DNA from: Methylocystis sp. Sn-Cys
Lineage (GTDB): Bacteria > Pseudomonadota > Alphaproteobacteria > Rhizobiales > Beijerinckiaceae
Length of the DNA: 64,000 bases
Direction of reading: 5' to 3'
Assembly: GCF_016745395.1 (NCBI RefSeq)
Contig: NZ_JAERVJ010000009.1
Location: 99,928-163,927 of the forward strand
Position 1 is the first letter of the stretch. Every line of letters starts with the position of its first letter. Below, piece by piece: positions 1 through 8,278 of this stretch. Under the pieces are notes generated by a model, which was not told where the DNA came from, ran no database searches, and worked only from the letters and a program-made list of their open reading frames with translations. A program made the translations under genes and the position numbers.

Positions 1-48
1 GCCGCGTTTCATTGTTTTTCTGGCGCGCCGACGCCCTGGATGAAACCG

Positions 49-345
49 CTACTGTAGGGCACCGACGAAAGGCTGGCCCGGTGCGATCTGCATGACCGTC
101 GCGCGGTTTACATAGCCCATCTGGGTTACGTCGGCATAGGAGACGGGAGCGATCTGATTGGCTCGGAAAATATTGACCGCGCTCCCTTGGCGAGCGGCGA
201 TGCCCACGCCCGGCCCGATCTGGACGGCGGCAATGACGCTGATCTGCGGGGAGTCGAACCAGTAAATTTCATTGAACTGGAGAGGCTCGGCGTTGGCTGC
301 GAGCGTTCCGCCGCAAAGAACGGCGGCAATGGCGATAGAGCGCAT
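49..345 (-). CDS. Small secreted curlin-like protein
   Basis: A 98-residue protein with an N-terminal signal peptide (about residues 1-19, Ala-rich cleavage region ending ANA). The mature part is rich in Gln, Ile, Gly and Asn with spaced Gln-Ile and Val-Asn motifs, which resembles degenerate curlin-type repeats rather than a globular enzyme. It lies downstream of a similar small protein at 427-705 on the same strand, so the two probably form a pair of surface fibre subunits. No curli export genes (csgG, csgE, csgF) are visible; they could lie outside the window. The assignment rests on composition and context only. Confidence 0.55.
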   Translation of the reverse strand: MRSIAIAAVLCGGTLAANAEPLQFNEIYWFDSPQISVIAAVQIGPGVGIAARQGSAVNIFRANQIAPVSYADVTQMGYVNRATVMQIAPGQPFVGALQ

Positions 346-426
346 GCTTTGCTCCAGCTTGGACGGCCGGTTGGCCGCGGCTGATGAAACGGCCGCGACC
401 TGGTTCGCGTCGGAAGCCCTAATTCC

Positions 427-705
427 TCAGAAGCCGTTCGAGAATGGAGACAGGGGGGCGACCGTGATCTGATTGATGGTCGCGTTTTGGATGACGACAG
501 AGCCTGCCGACGCGCCGAAAATATATTGGCCGATGTGCGCCAAGTTATCCGTGCCCTTCCCTGTGTTTTGCCCGATTTGAGCTTGCTGGAGCGCAAGGGC
601 GCCGTCGACGCCCCCGACGAACTGTGTGATCGAGCCGTATGAGCTTGCCAGGGCGGCGCCGGAGAAACAGCAAAAAGCCACGGATAACGCCAGCAGTTTT
701 CTCAT
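427..705 (-). CDS. Small secreted curlin-repeat-like protein
   Basis: A 92-residue protein with a clear signal peptide (MRKLLALSVAFCCFSGAALA). The mature chain carries Gln/Asn/Gly-spaced segments such as QAQIGQN, NLAHIGQ and NATINQI, close to the curlin repeat pattern Q-x-G-x-x-N-x-A-x-x-x-Q. It is likely an amyloid-type surface or biofilm protein. It is transcribed away from the fused outer membrane protein gene at 1038, with a 330-bp intergenic region between them. A CsgD-like regulator is encoded at 4683-5435, which fits a curli-like role. Confidence 0.6.
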   Translation of the reverse strand: MRKLLALSVAFCCFSGAALASSYGSITQFVGGVDGALALQQAQIGQNTGKGTDNLAHIGQYIFGASAGSVVIQNATINQITVAPLSPFSNGF

Positions 706-1037
706 GAGTAGCTCCCTTGTTTACTCGATGTTTTTTAGATTTTACTTCGTCAATGCAAAAACGAGCCTATTCCCGGAAGCGCCAACCTCATAGGCGCCCT
801 TTTGGATTGGATGAAACTTAGTAATTTCCAGACTTCTCGACCCGAGCGCCTGCTTCCGACCCATAAGGGCGCGGCCATTGGGTCAACGCCGCGGCTCGGC
901 TCTTCTAAGTATAAATACATAGAAATACGTATAACTACGTATTTTCCTGTTGCAAAAACAGCGCAGCGCACGAAAACGACCATCATTATCCATTCTAATA
1001 CTGGCGCGGTCGTCGTGACGGCGCTTAGAGTTACGCG
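706..1037. promoter_or_regulatory. Divergent intergenic region with AAATACGTA palindrome
   Basis: This 332-bp region separates the minus-strand curlin-like genes from the plus-strand fused transporter gene. It is AT-richer around 900-960. At 923-944 there is a perfect inverted repeat, AAATACGTA-TAAC-TACGTATTT. A related ATACGTAT palindrome occurs at 5592-5599 upstream of the LuxR-type regulator gene. It is a plausible operator; no binding protein is proven. Confidence 0.4.
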
Positions 1038-4000
1038 ATGGTCTCCCCCGCCCCAGGCAATCCTTCCCGAAAACAGGCAAAGAAACCTTTGGCTAAGAAC
1101 CAGAAGTGCTCGAAGCGTCGCCGCCTCGGTCCTGGCGCTTATTGTCTGGCCGCCTGCGCCGCAGGCGTCGCATGGCCGGCGTCCATGGCTCGCGCGCAAG
1201 TATTGAACCCGACGGTTCTCGCGCCTGCGGCAAAGCTGCCGCAGGAGCGCGAGCTGCAAACGGTGGCCTCGCATGGGCGCGCCGGCCTCCAAATGCCCAA
1301 GGCGGCGGACAAGAAATTCGTCACCGTGCGCGTCGTGACGATTGCAGGCGCGTTCCCCGAGCTTGCCGAGCAGAACGCCGCGCTCGTTCAGAAGCTCCAG
1401 GGCAAACGGCTGAGCCTCGCCGAAATTTATCAGGCGGCCGCCGAACTTCAGGCCGCCTATTCGAAGTCCTTTCCGCTTGCGACGCTTTCGGCGCCGCGCC
1501 CCGACTTCGCCGATGGCGTGGTAAAGCTCGACGTCACCGACGGCGTCATCGAGAAGCTCGAACTCTCCGCCGTTCCCGAACGCGCGCGCGAGCTTGTGCG
1601 CGCCCGGCTGCAACCGCTCGTCGGCCAGCGCCATCTGGCGGCCGCCGAGTATCAGCGACGCACCCTGCTCGTCGGCGCCATCGCCGGCGTCAGCGGCCAA
1701 GCCTCGACGACGCCGCTCGATTCCCGTGACGGCTATTCTCTGAATGTCGCGGTGGTAGAAAGCCGCGTCGCGGGCGCGAGCGCGATTACCAATCGGCTGC
1801 CGAAGGAATATGGGACGTGGGAGTTTGCGCAGACCTTCGCGCTGAACAACGCCCTGGGGTTGGGCGAACAAATCGCTGGCGCGGTTTCGTCGACGCCGGA
1901 TTTCGAGCGCTATTTCAGCGGAACCTCAAAAAGCGAAGCTTATAGCACCGATGTTTTTGTGCCCATCGGGGCCGACGGCCTGGTTTTCGGCGCCGGCTAT
2001 CTCATGGCGCGATCCCGCCCGTCTCCCTATTTCTCCACGCTTCCAGACGAGCTTCTCTTTGCGGGGGAGCGCGTCACGGGAAGATTCGACCGCGTCTATG
2101 CCCGCGTCGCCTATCCGCTTTTCCTCACAACCGACCTCACCCTGCGCATTCAGGCGGACGCCGAGCACATCAACAACCGCTACCGTTACCGCCCCCTGCC
2201 GCTCGGCTTCATTCAACCGGCCTGGGCGCCTTTCCCGTCTCCGATCCAGGATGTTTTCCGAGACCGCTACAATGTCCTGAGGCTGTCCGCGGACGTCAAA
2301 TACCGCATCCCCTGGCTGGAGAACGCGACCTTTGCGGGTCTTATCGCTTATGGGCGGGGCCTTGGCGGCCGTTTGGACAGCACGGACTTCGCCTTTGGCC
2401 CGCCGCTGTCGCGCCTTGGCGCGAGCCCCAGTTTCGACCGGCTCAATCTGAAAGGCCGCCTCGACGTCGGCCTGCCGGAAAACTTCATCTTCTCCGCGAT
2501 CGGCCGCCTGCAAACGAGCTTCGGCAAGCCGCTCATGATCCCGGAAAACTTTTTGCTCGACGGCCCGGAAGCGGTGTCGGGCTATGCGTCGGGCACGCTC
2601 AACGTCGACCGCGGCGTCACAGCCCGCGCCGAGCTGTCACGGCCGGTCAATCTCGCGCTGCTCGGCTATAATCATTTGGTGTCGCCTTACGTGTTCGGCG
2701 CCTGGGGCAGCGGCGTGCGCGAAGAGCGCTCGCCGGGATTTTTCCGGCATATATGGGCCGAGACCTTCGGCGGCGGCGTGCGGACCGATACGAATTTCAC
2801 GGGCACGCCCTTCGGCGAGTCGCTCTCGATCGAGGTCGGTCGCGATTTGTCGAACATTCCGTTTCGCAACAGCGGCTATCGCACCAATGTGACTTACAAT
2901 ATGCGCTTCGCGGGCGACCCCTTCGCGCCCGAGGCGACGCCGGCCGCGCCAAGCGGCATTTTCAAAAAGGGCCCGCCGGATGAAAAGCCCGCCTCCCCTT
3001 TATGGGAGGGCTTCTACGCAGGTTTGAACGCCGGCTACACTTGGGATCCGAGGCCCGAGATCGCGACGGCCGGCGTGCCGCTCTGGACGGGCATCGACAC
3101 GTTTTTTACGGGGCTCGTTCCCCATTGGCTCGCGTCGGCGAATGGTCTGAGAGGCCGAGCGATCGAAGCCGGCGGCGGTTTCGCCGGCGGCGCCCAGACC
3201 GGCTACAATTTGCAATTCGGCAAGGTCGTCGCCGGCCTGGAGACCGACATTCAGGGGTCAAACGCACGAACCCGGCATGCGCTCACAAATGGCGGGGCTT
3301 CGTTTTTCGAGGTCGACGTCCAAAACCGGCTGTTCGCGGTCGAGCCTTTAGCGACAAGCATCGACCACACGAAGAACGTCGACTGGCTCGGAACGACGCG
3401 CGCGCGGCTCGGCTATCTCGTTACGCCGAGGTTTCTGGCCTATGCAACGGGCGGCGTGGCTTACGGCGAGGCGCGCGCGAGCACCTTCGTTCGTCAGAAT
3501 TGGGCGCCCTTCGCGCCACTCGGCCCGTTTCTGCAATCCGCCGGCGCGACCGGCGGCTACTCCGGCTTCAGAGTCGGATGGACGATCGGCGCCGGTCTCG
3601 AATGGATGTTTGCGCCCAATCTCAGCGTGAAGGCGGAGTACCTTCATTATGATCTTGGAAGCGTCAACTACGCGCTCTCTCCTCTTGTCACCACCCTTAC
3701 CCTGACCGGCGACACAAACGTCATCCTGCCTGGCGCGCACACGCAATTCCGTGGCGACGTCGTGCGCGTGGGTCTCAATTATTTCTTCGGACGGCCGGCA
3801 GGCGAATCTCCGGCGCAGGCGCCGGCGGCCTTCGCGCAAGGCTTCTATGCCGGCCTCAACGCCGGTTACGGCTGGGACGCGTCCCCGTCGGTCGCGCTGG
3901 CCGCGGGACCAATCCAGGCCGACATCGACCGAGCCGTTGCCGGCAATCTCGCCGGCTCCATGGCCGCAAGCGCGACAGGCGTCTCGAGCGCTTCCGCCAA

Positions 4001-4616
4001 TGGCGCGCTGGGCGGCGGCCAAGCTGGCTATAATTGGTTGATCGGCAATTATGTCCTCGGCGTCGAAGCGGATTTGCAGGGGGCGAGCCAAAAAGGCCGC
4101 GGCGGCTTCATTGGTTTCGCGCCAAACTCTGTCGCCGGCGTCCCCTCCGGGGCCTCCAGCACGGCGGTTCACAGCGAGAAAACGCTCGACTGGTTCGGCA
4201 CGCTACGGATGCGCGGCGGTTTCCTGGTCACGCCGTCCCTGCTCGCCTATGGAACCGGCGGCTTCGCCTATGGCGGCGCCACGGTTCAGAACTTGACGGC
4301 GCATCAAACCGACTCGACGCTTCTTTTCCTTCAGTCGACGGGTTCCGTTGGCAGTTATTCGGCCGGCCGGATTGGATGGACTCTCGGCGGCGGCATCGAA
4401 TGGAAATTCGCTCCCGACATAAGCCTGAAGGCGGAGTATCTGCACTATGATCTTGGCCGCGCGCAATATGGCGCCGGCGTGATCGCAACCGAGTTCCTCG
4501 GCCGCACCAATAAAGCCGCCCTAACAGCCAGCACGCGGTTCAGCGGAGACATTGCGCGCCTGGGACTGAATTACCACTTCGATCCCATTGCGGTCCTACC
4601 GGCCCTCACCCGGTAG
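1038..4616 (+). CDS. TpsB/FhaC-type outer membrane transporter fused to two Omp25-like barrels
   Basis: A 1192-residue outer membrane protein with three parts. Residues about 30-55 are a long, Arg-preceded signal peptide. Residues about 95-175 look like a POTRA domain and about 175-630 like a ShlB/FhaC (two-partner secretion) barrel; the conserved loop-6 tetrad, usually VRGY/F, reads VSGY at 513-516. After a Pro/Lys linker, residues about 655-925 and 930-1192 are two successive Omp25/31-type barrels, each beginning with the GFYAGLNAGY motif and carrying a GTTRARLGYLVTP or related strand. TpsB proteins normally have about 550-600 residues, so the C-terminal half is extra. A partner TpsA substrate with a TPS domain is not visible nearby. 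Start is the first ATG before the signal sequence. Confidence 0.8.
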   Translation: MVSPAPGNPSRKQAKKPLAKNQKCSKRRRLGPGAYCLAACAAGVAWPASMARAQVLNPTVLAPAAKLPQERELQTVASHGRAGLQMPKAADKKFVTVRVVTIAGAFPELAEQNAALVQKLQGKRLSLAEIYQAAAELQAAYSKSFPLATLSAPRPDFADGVVKLDVTDGVIEKLELSAVPERARELVRARLQPLVGQRHLAAAEYQRRTLLVGAIAGVSGQASTTPLDSRDGYSLNVAVVESRVAGASAITNRLPKEYGTWEFAQTFALNNALGLGEQIAGAVSSTPDFERYFSGTSKSEAYSTDVFVPIGADGLVFGAGYLMARSRPSPYFSTLPDELLFAGERVTGRFDRVYARVAYPLFLTTDLTLRIQADAEHINNRYRYRPLPLGFIQPAWAPFPSPIQDVFRDRYNVLRLSADVKYRIPWLENATFAGLIAYGRGLGGRLDSTDFAFGPPLSRLGASPSFDRLNLKGRLDVGLPENFIFSAIGRLQTSFGKPLMIPENFLLDGPEAVSGYASGTLNVDRGVTARAELSRPVNLALLGYNHLVSPYVFGAWGSGVREERSPGFFRHIWAETFGGGVRTDTNFTGTPFGESLSIEVGRDLSNIPFRNSGYRTNVTYNMRFAGDPFAPEATPAAPSGIFKKGPPDEKPASPLWEGFYAGLNAGYTWDPRPEIATAGVPLWTGIDTFFTGLVPHWLASANGLRGRAIEAGGGFAGGAQTGYNLQFGKVVAGLETDIQGSNARTRHALTNGGASFFEVDVQNRLFAVEPLATSIDHTKNVDWLGTTRARLGYLVTPRFLAYATGGVAYGEARASTFVRQNWAPFAPLGPFLQSAGATGGYSGFRVGWTIGAGLEWMFAPNLSVKAEYLHYDLGSVNYALSPLVTTLTLTGDTNVILPGAHTQFRGDVVRVGLNYFFGRPAGESPAQAPAAFAQGFYAGLNAGYGWDASPSVALAAGPIQADIDRAVAGNLAGSMAASATGVSSASANGALGGGQAGYNWLIGNYVLGVEADLQGASQKGRGGFIGFAPNSVAGVPSGASSTAVHSEKTLDWFGTLRMRGGFLVTPSLLAYGTGGFAYGGATVQNLTAHQTDSTLLFLQSTGSVGSYSAGRIGWTLGGGIEWKFAPDISLKAEYLHYDLGRAQYGAGVIATEFLGRTNKAALTASTRFSGDIARLGLNYHFDPIAVLPALTR

Positions 4617-4633
4617 CGCCGCGACCACGCACG

Positions 4634-4666
4634 AAAAAGCCGCGCGCTTTTCGCGTCGCGGCCTTT
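4634..4666. terminator. Bidirectional hairpin terminator
   Basis: A-run, GCCGCG stem (4639-4644), loop, CGCGGC (4657-4662), then CTTT. It sits between the converging gene ends at 4616 and 4683, as expected for a shared terminator. Confidence 0.55.
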
Positions 4667-4682
4667 GTTACGTGGACGAGTG

Positions 4683-5435
4683 TTACGCGCAGTAGGACGT
4701 CGGCGTTTCCTCCTGCTGCCCCGTCTGGCCGCGAACAATCTCCGCGATCCGGATCACCGCCTCGGTGCGGTTGCGCACTTGCAGCTTGCGCATGACGTTG
4801 CGGATGTGAACCTTCACGCTGCTCTCGCTCATGCTCAGCTCATAGGCGATGACCTTGTTGGATTTGCCTTTGAGCAAGGCTTTGACCACATCGTTTTCGC
4901 GGACCGTAAAATCGAACTTTGCATCACAGCGGATGCTCTCGTTCGACTCCTCCGGCCGCGTTTCCATCACCGCATTCGCCGGGACGAACACGCCTCCCAC
5001 GAGAACGAGCTTGATCGCCCTGGCGACGACTTCGAGCGGCGTGTCGCTCGGAATATAGCCCTTCGCGCCGCTGCGCAGGCTATTGGCGATGTGGCTGCGG
5101 CTTTCATTGTCCGAGAAGAGAACGACGGGGACTTCTTTCTCCCACTGCGACAATTCCCGGATCAGCTCGGATTGCTCGGCCTCGATCTGCTTGTCGACGC
5201 CGCTGAGGATAATGACGCAGGCGGAGGCGCCGGTCGGGTCCTGGCTCCAGGACGCCACGTCCGGATAGGTCAGGATTGGCAATCCGAGCTTTTTTTGCAG
5301 GCACATGGCCAAGCATTCTCGGATAAGCGCTCTCGTTTCGATGATGATGACGGACGGCGAGAAGGCGTCGGATAAGTTCTGGCTCGCGAAAATCTCCTCG
5401 CGCGAAAAGATCTCGTCTTGAGCTTCTCCAATCAT
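4683..5435 (-). CDS. LuxR-family response regulator with degenerate receiver (CsgD-like)
   Basis: A 250-residue transcription factor. Residues about 28-150 form a receiver-like domain: the acidic patch (IIIET) and the conserved Lys (K125 in GAKGYI) are present, but the position of the phosphorylated Asp at the end of strand 3 is Ser (S78, in ILSGVD). Residues about 186-240 are a LuxR/GerE helix-turn-helix (TVREND, SNKVIAYEL, SSVKVHIRNVMRKL). A non-phosphorylatable receiver joined to a LuxR DNA-binding domain is the architecture of CsgD and VpsT-type biofilm regulators. The neighbouring curlin-like and outer membrane genes are its most likely targets, which is inference. Confidence 0.8.
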   Translation of the reverse strand: MIGEAQDEIFSREEIFASQNLSDAFSPSVIIIETRALIRECLAMCLQKKLGLPILTYPDVASWSQDPTGASACVIILSGVDKQIEAEQSELIRELSQWEKEVPVVLFSDNESRSHIANSLRSGAKGYIPSDTPLEVVARAIKLVLVGGVFVPANAVMETRPEESNESIRCDAKFDFTVRENDVVKALLKGKSNKVIAYELSMSESSVKVHIRNVMRKLQVRNRTEAVIRIAEIVRGQTGQQEETPTSYCA

Positions 5436-5925
5436 GGCAACCCCCTACGCAAACCACAACACAACGTGGAATTAAACTTTAGCCGGATTAGTTTTCGTTG
5501 CAAGATAAATTTAATCACCTCCGTCAAGACTGAGAACCCGCGATTAACAGCAAAATTATAAGGCCAAGCTGCTTGCAGCATATACAGTATTATACGTATG
5601 TAAAACTACTTACCCAGGAAGGAGTGCGGAAAAACCACAAGACATTACACAACCCCGGTATGTCGCCCGTTACAACTCACGCATCTTCGACAACAGTGAA
5701 CAAGTCCGCCGCATACCGATCGTCCAGGACTGTCCCTGCTCTTGCTTCTCCCGCTATTTTGCCGACTCCGAAACCCCGCAGTCTGTCACATCGAAATCCA
5801 TCCCTCGCCAATTCACGCGGGTTCCGCAAAAGCTCAGGAAGAAACGAGGAAAGAAAGACGCTCTCGGGAGAGGCGAAAGAATATTAGGTTCCGAATGTCC
5901 GCGCCGCTCGAAAGGCTGAGGCCGG
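5436..5925. promoter_or_regulatory. AT-rich intergenic region, ATACGTAT palindrome
   Basis: About 490 bp without a convincing gene, upstream of the minus-strand LuxR-type gene and the plus-strand DUF763 gene. The part at 5460-5620 is markedly AT-rich for this genome and contains ATACGTAT at 5592-5599, resembling the palindrome at 923-944. Short open frames here show no family resemblance. Confidence 0.35.
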
Positions 5926-7290
5926 ATGCGCCGGGAGATAACGGCCTTGCATGTCGCGCCCGAGCGGATACATCCTGCCCAACACGCTCGCTTTCGGGAT
6001 TCAAACGTGACACGACGTTCAGGCAGCGCCGATCTGCCGCTTCATTACGGGCGCGTTCCGGCGTGGCTCAGCCAGCGCATGGCGCGCCTCGGCGCGGTGA
6101 TCGCCGAAGCGATCGTGCATCATTACGGCCGCGACGAGTTCCTGCGCCGTCTCGCCCATCCGTTCTGGTTCCAATCCTTCGGCGCCGTCATGGGCATGGA
6201 TTGGCACTCCTCCGGCGTCACCACCAGCGTGATCGGCGCGCTCAGACGCGGCCTGACGCCGCTCGCGGGAGAGCTTGGCCTACATGTCTGCGGCGGACGC
6301 GGCGCGCGCTCTCGCCAAACCCCGCTCGAGCTGAAGACCATCGGCGCGCGCGTGGGCTTCGATGGAGCGGCGCTTGCGCGGGCGAGCCGGCTTGTCGCCA
6401 AGGTGGACAGCGCCGCCGTGCAAGACGGGTTCGATATTTATCTGCACGGATTCATCGTAGCCGACGACGGCAAATGGGTGGTTGTTCAGCAGGGGATGAA
6501 CGGCGAGACGCGCTATGCCCGCCGCTATCATTGGCTCTCGGAAGGGCTGAAAGATTTCGTCGAGGCGCCTCACGCAGCCATCGATGGGGAGAACCAGGGC
6601 GAAATCGTCAATCTCACCGATTACAGGGCCAGCGCCTCGCGCGCGCGCCAGCTCGATCTTCTGCGCGACCTCGGGCCGGACGGCCTGCTGCGTGAGGTCG
6701 CCGCCGCCGAAGGCAAATCCGAGCCGGCGCCTGCGCAAACCACGCTCCCGCACCTCTTCATGCCGGCCCATCACGACGTCCGCCCCAAGGATGTGATGCT
6801 TCGCAGGCTGCACGGGGCCCTCGCCGCCGCCGCGGATCAGGGCCCACAAGACTTCGCCGATCTGCTGCTCGTGCCAGGCGTTGGCGCCCGCACGGTTCGC
6901 TCGCTCGCGATGGTGGCGGAAGTTGTCCACGGCGCCCCCTGCCGCTTCGCAGATCCGGCGCGCTTCTCGCTCGCTCATGGCGGCAAGGATCGCCATCCCT
7001 ATCCGGTTCCCATCGACGTCTACGACAAGACGATCGACGTGTTGAGAAGCGCGGTCAGCAGGGCGAAGCTCGGAAACGCCGACAGGCTCGACGCCCTTCG
7101 CCGGCTCGACGAGCGCGCGCGGCGTCTGGAGCGCAACGCTACTGGCCCGTCTCGGCCGCAATTTATTGAAGAGGAGCGGCGCCGCTCGCATGAATATGGC
7201 GGGCGAAGCGTCTTCGGCTGGGAGCCCGCTCCCGAGGGCGCCACGGAACCGCCCGCGGAAAGCCGGCGTAACAAAGCGACGCGCGCCTGA
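5926..7290 (+). CDS. DUF763 family protein
   Basis: A protein of up to 454 residues matching the DUF763 pattern: RSGSADLPLHYGRVPAWL near the start, a central FGAVMGMDWHSSG block, a YARRYHW segment, and a helix-hairpin-helix-like stretch LLLVPGVGARTVRSLAM near residue 320. The function of DUF763 is not established; the HhH-like motif suggests nucleic acid contact. The conserved homology begins just after GTG at 6007, so translation may start there (427 residues) rather than at ATG 5926. The radical SAM gene at 7370 follows on the same strand. Confidence 0.75.
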   Translation: MRREITALHVAPERIHPAQHARFRDSNVTRRSGSADLPLHYGRVPAWLSQRMARLGAVIAEAIVHHYGRDEFLRRLAHPFWFQSFGAVMGMDWHSSGVTTSVIGALRRGLTPLAGELGLHVCGGRGARSRQTPLELKTIGARVGFDGAALARASRLVAKVDSAAVQDGFDIYLHGFIVADDGKWVVVQQGMNGETRYARRYHWLSEGLKDFVEAPHAAIDGENQGEIVNLTDYRASASRARQLDLLRDLGPDGLLREVAAAEGKSEPAPAQTTLPHLFMPAHHDVRPKDVMLRRLHGALAAAADQGPQDFADLLLVPGVGARTVRSLAMVAEVVHGAPCRFADPARFSLAHGGKDRHPYPVPIDVYDKTIDVLRSAVSRAKLGNADRLDALRRLDERARRLERNATGPSRPQFIEEERRRSHEYGGRSVFGWEPAPEGATEPPAESRRNKATRA

Positions 7291-7369
7291 ACGGAAGAAA
7301 ATGGGCGTTTCGGCTGGCGCCGCAGTTGCGTTAAACTCTGGCCGCCTCTCCTATCCCAGCCGCTTGCAC

Positions 7370-8266
7370 ATGACGACTTTCCCTATTCGCTACGTCGAAC
7401 CTGTCTACCGCCCGCCGAGCGAAGCTGACTCGCTTATCCTGCCCGTAACCAATGGCTGCTCGTGGAATCGCTGCACATTCTGCGAAATGTATAGCGCGCC
7501 ACAAAAGCGCTTCCGCCCCAGAGATGCGCAGGAAGTGCTCGAAAGCATAAAGCGCTGCGGCGAACAATTGGGTCCAGACGTCAAACGCGTTTTCCTGGCG
7601 GATGGAGACGCGATGACGCTCTCGACCCGCCGGCTCGTCGCCGTGCTCGAGGCGATCCGACGCGATTTGCCGGGCGTGCGCCGGGTATCGAGCTATTGCC
7701 TGCCGCGTAATGTCCGAAAAAAGTCAGCGGCGGAGCTTAAAGAACTCAAGGAGCTCGGGCTCTCGCTCGTCTATGTCGGCGCGGAATCCGGCGACGACGA
7801 TGTGCTGGCGCGGGTCGACAAGGGCGAGACTTTCGCAACCACGCGCGAGGCGCTGGAAAAATTGCAGGAGGCGGGCGTCAAACGCTCCGTGATGATCCTA
7901 AACGGCCTCGGCGGAACCAAGCTGTCGCGCCAACATGCGCTGAATTCGGCGGCGTTGATGAATGCCACGCAACCGGAGTTCCTCGCCACGCTGGTGGTGA
8001 GCTTTCCCTACGGCGACGCGCGGCTGCGGGGAAATTTCCCAGACTGGGAGCCGCTCGACATATTGGGCCTCATGCGGGAGATGGAGCTGTTCATTTCCGC
8101 GCTGGAGCTGAATAGGACGGTCTTTCGCAGTGACCACGCCTCGAATTGGCTCGTCCTCAGAGGAACGCTGGGCGCCGACAAGTCCCGGCTGCTTCAAGAC
8201 CTGCGCAGGGCGATCGCCGAGCCGGATTCTGCGCCGCTGCGGCCCGCCTGGGCGCGCGGGCTCTAG
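7370..8266 (+). CDS. Radical SAM protein
   Basis: A 298-residue radical SAM enzyme. The cluster-binding cysteines are C30, C35 and C38 in NGCSWNRCTFC, a CX4CX2C spacing rather than the classical CX3CX2C. Further core motifs are VFLADGDAM (second strand), LSLVYVGAESGDDDVL and VSFPYGDARL. Substrate is unknown. ATG 7370 is chosen because homology starts there; an in-frame extension to 7166 overlaps the DUF763 gene and has no recognisable content. Same strand and 79 bp downstream of the DUF763 gene, so probably co-transcribed. Confidence 0.8.
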   Translation: MTTFPIRYVEPVYRPPSEADSLILPVTNGCSWNRCTFCEMYSAPQKRFRPRDAQEVLESIKRCGEQLGPDVKRVFLADGDAMTLSTRRLVAVLEAIRRDLPGVRRVSSYCLPRNVRKKSAAELKELKELGLSLVYVGAESGDDDVLARVDKGETFATTREALEKLQEAGVKRSVMILNGLGGTKLSRQHALNSAALMNATQPEFLATLVVSFPYGDARLRGNFPDWEPLDILGLMREMELFISALELNRTVFRSDHASNWLVLRGTLGADKSRLLQDLRRAIAEPDSAPLRPAWARGL

Positions 8267-8278
8267 CGGCGTCGCCCC

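Noticed and set aside
750-1871. 373-codon minus-strand open frame over the start of the fused transporter
   Set aside because: Antisense shadow; the plus strand shows a signal peptide and POTRA-like sequence.
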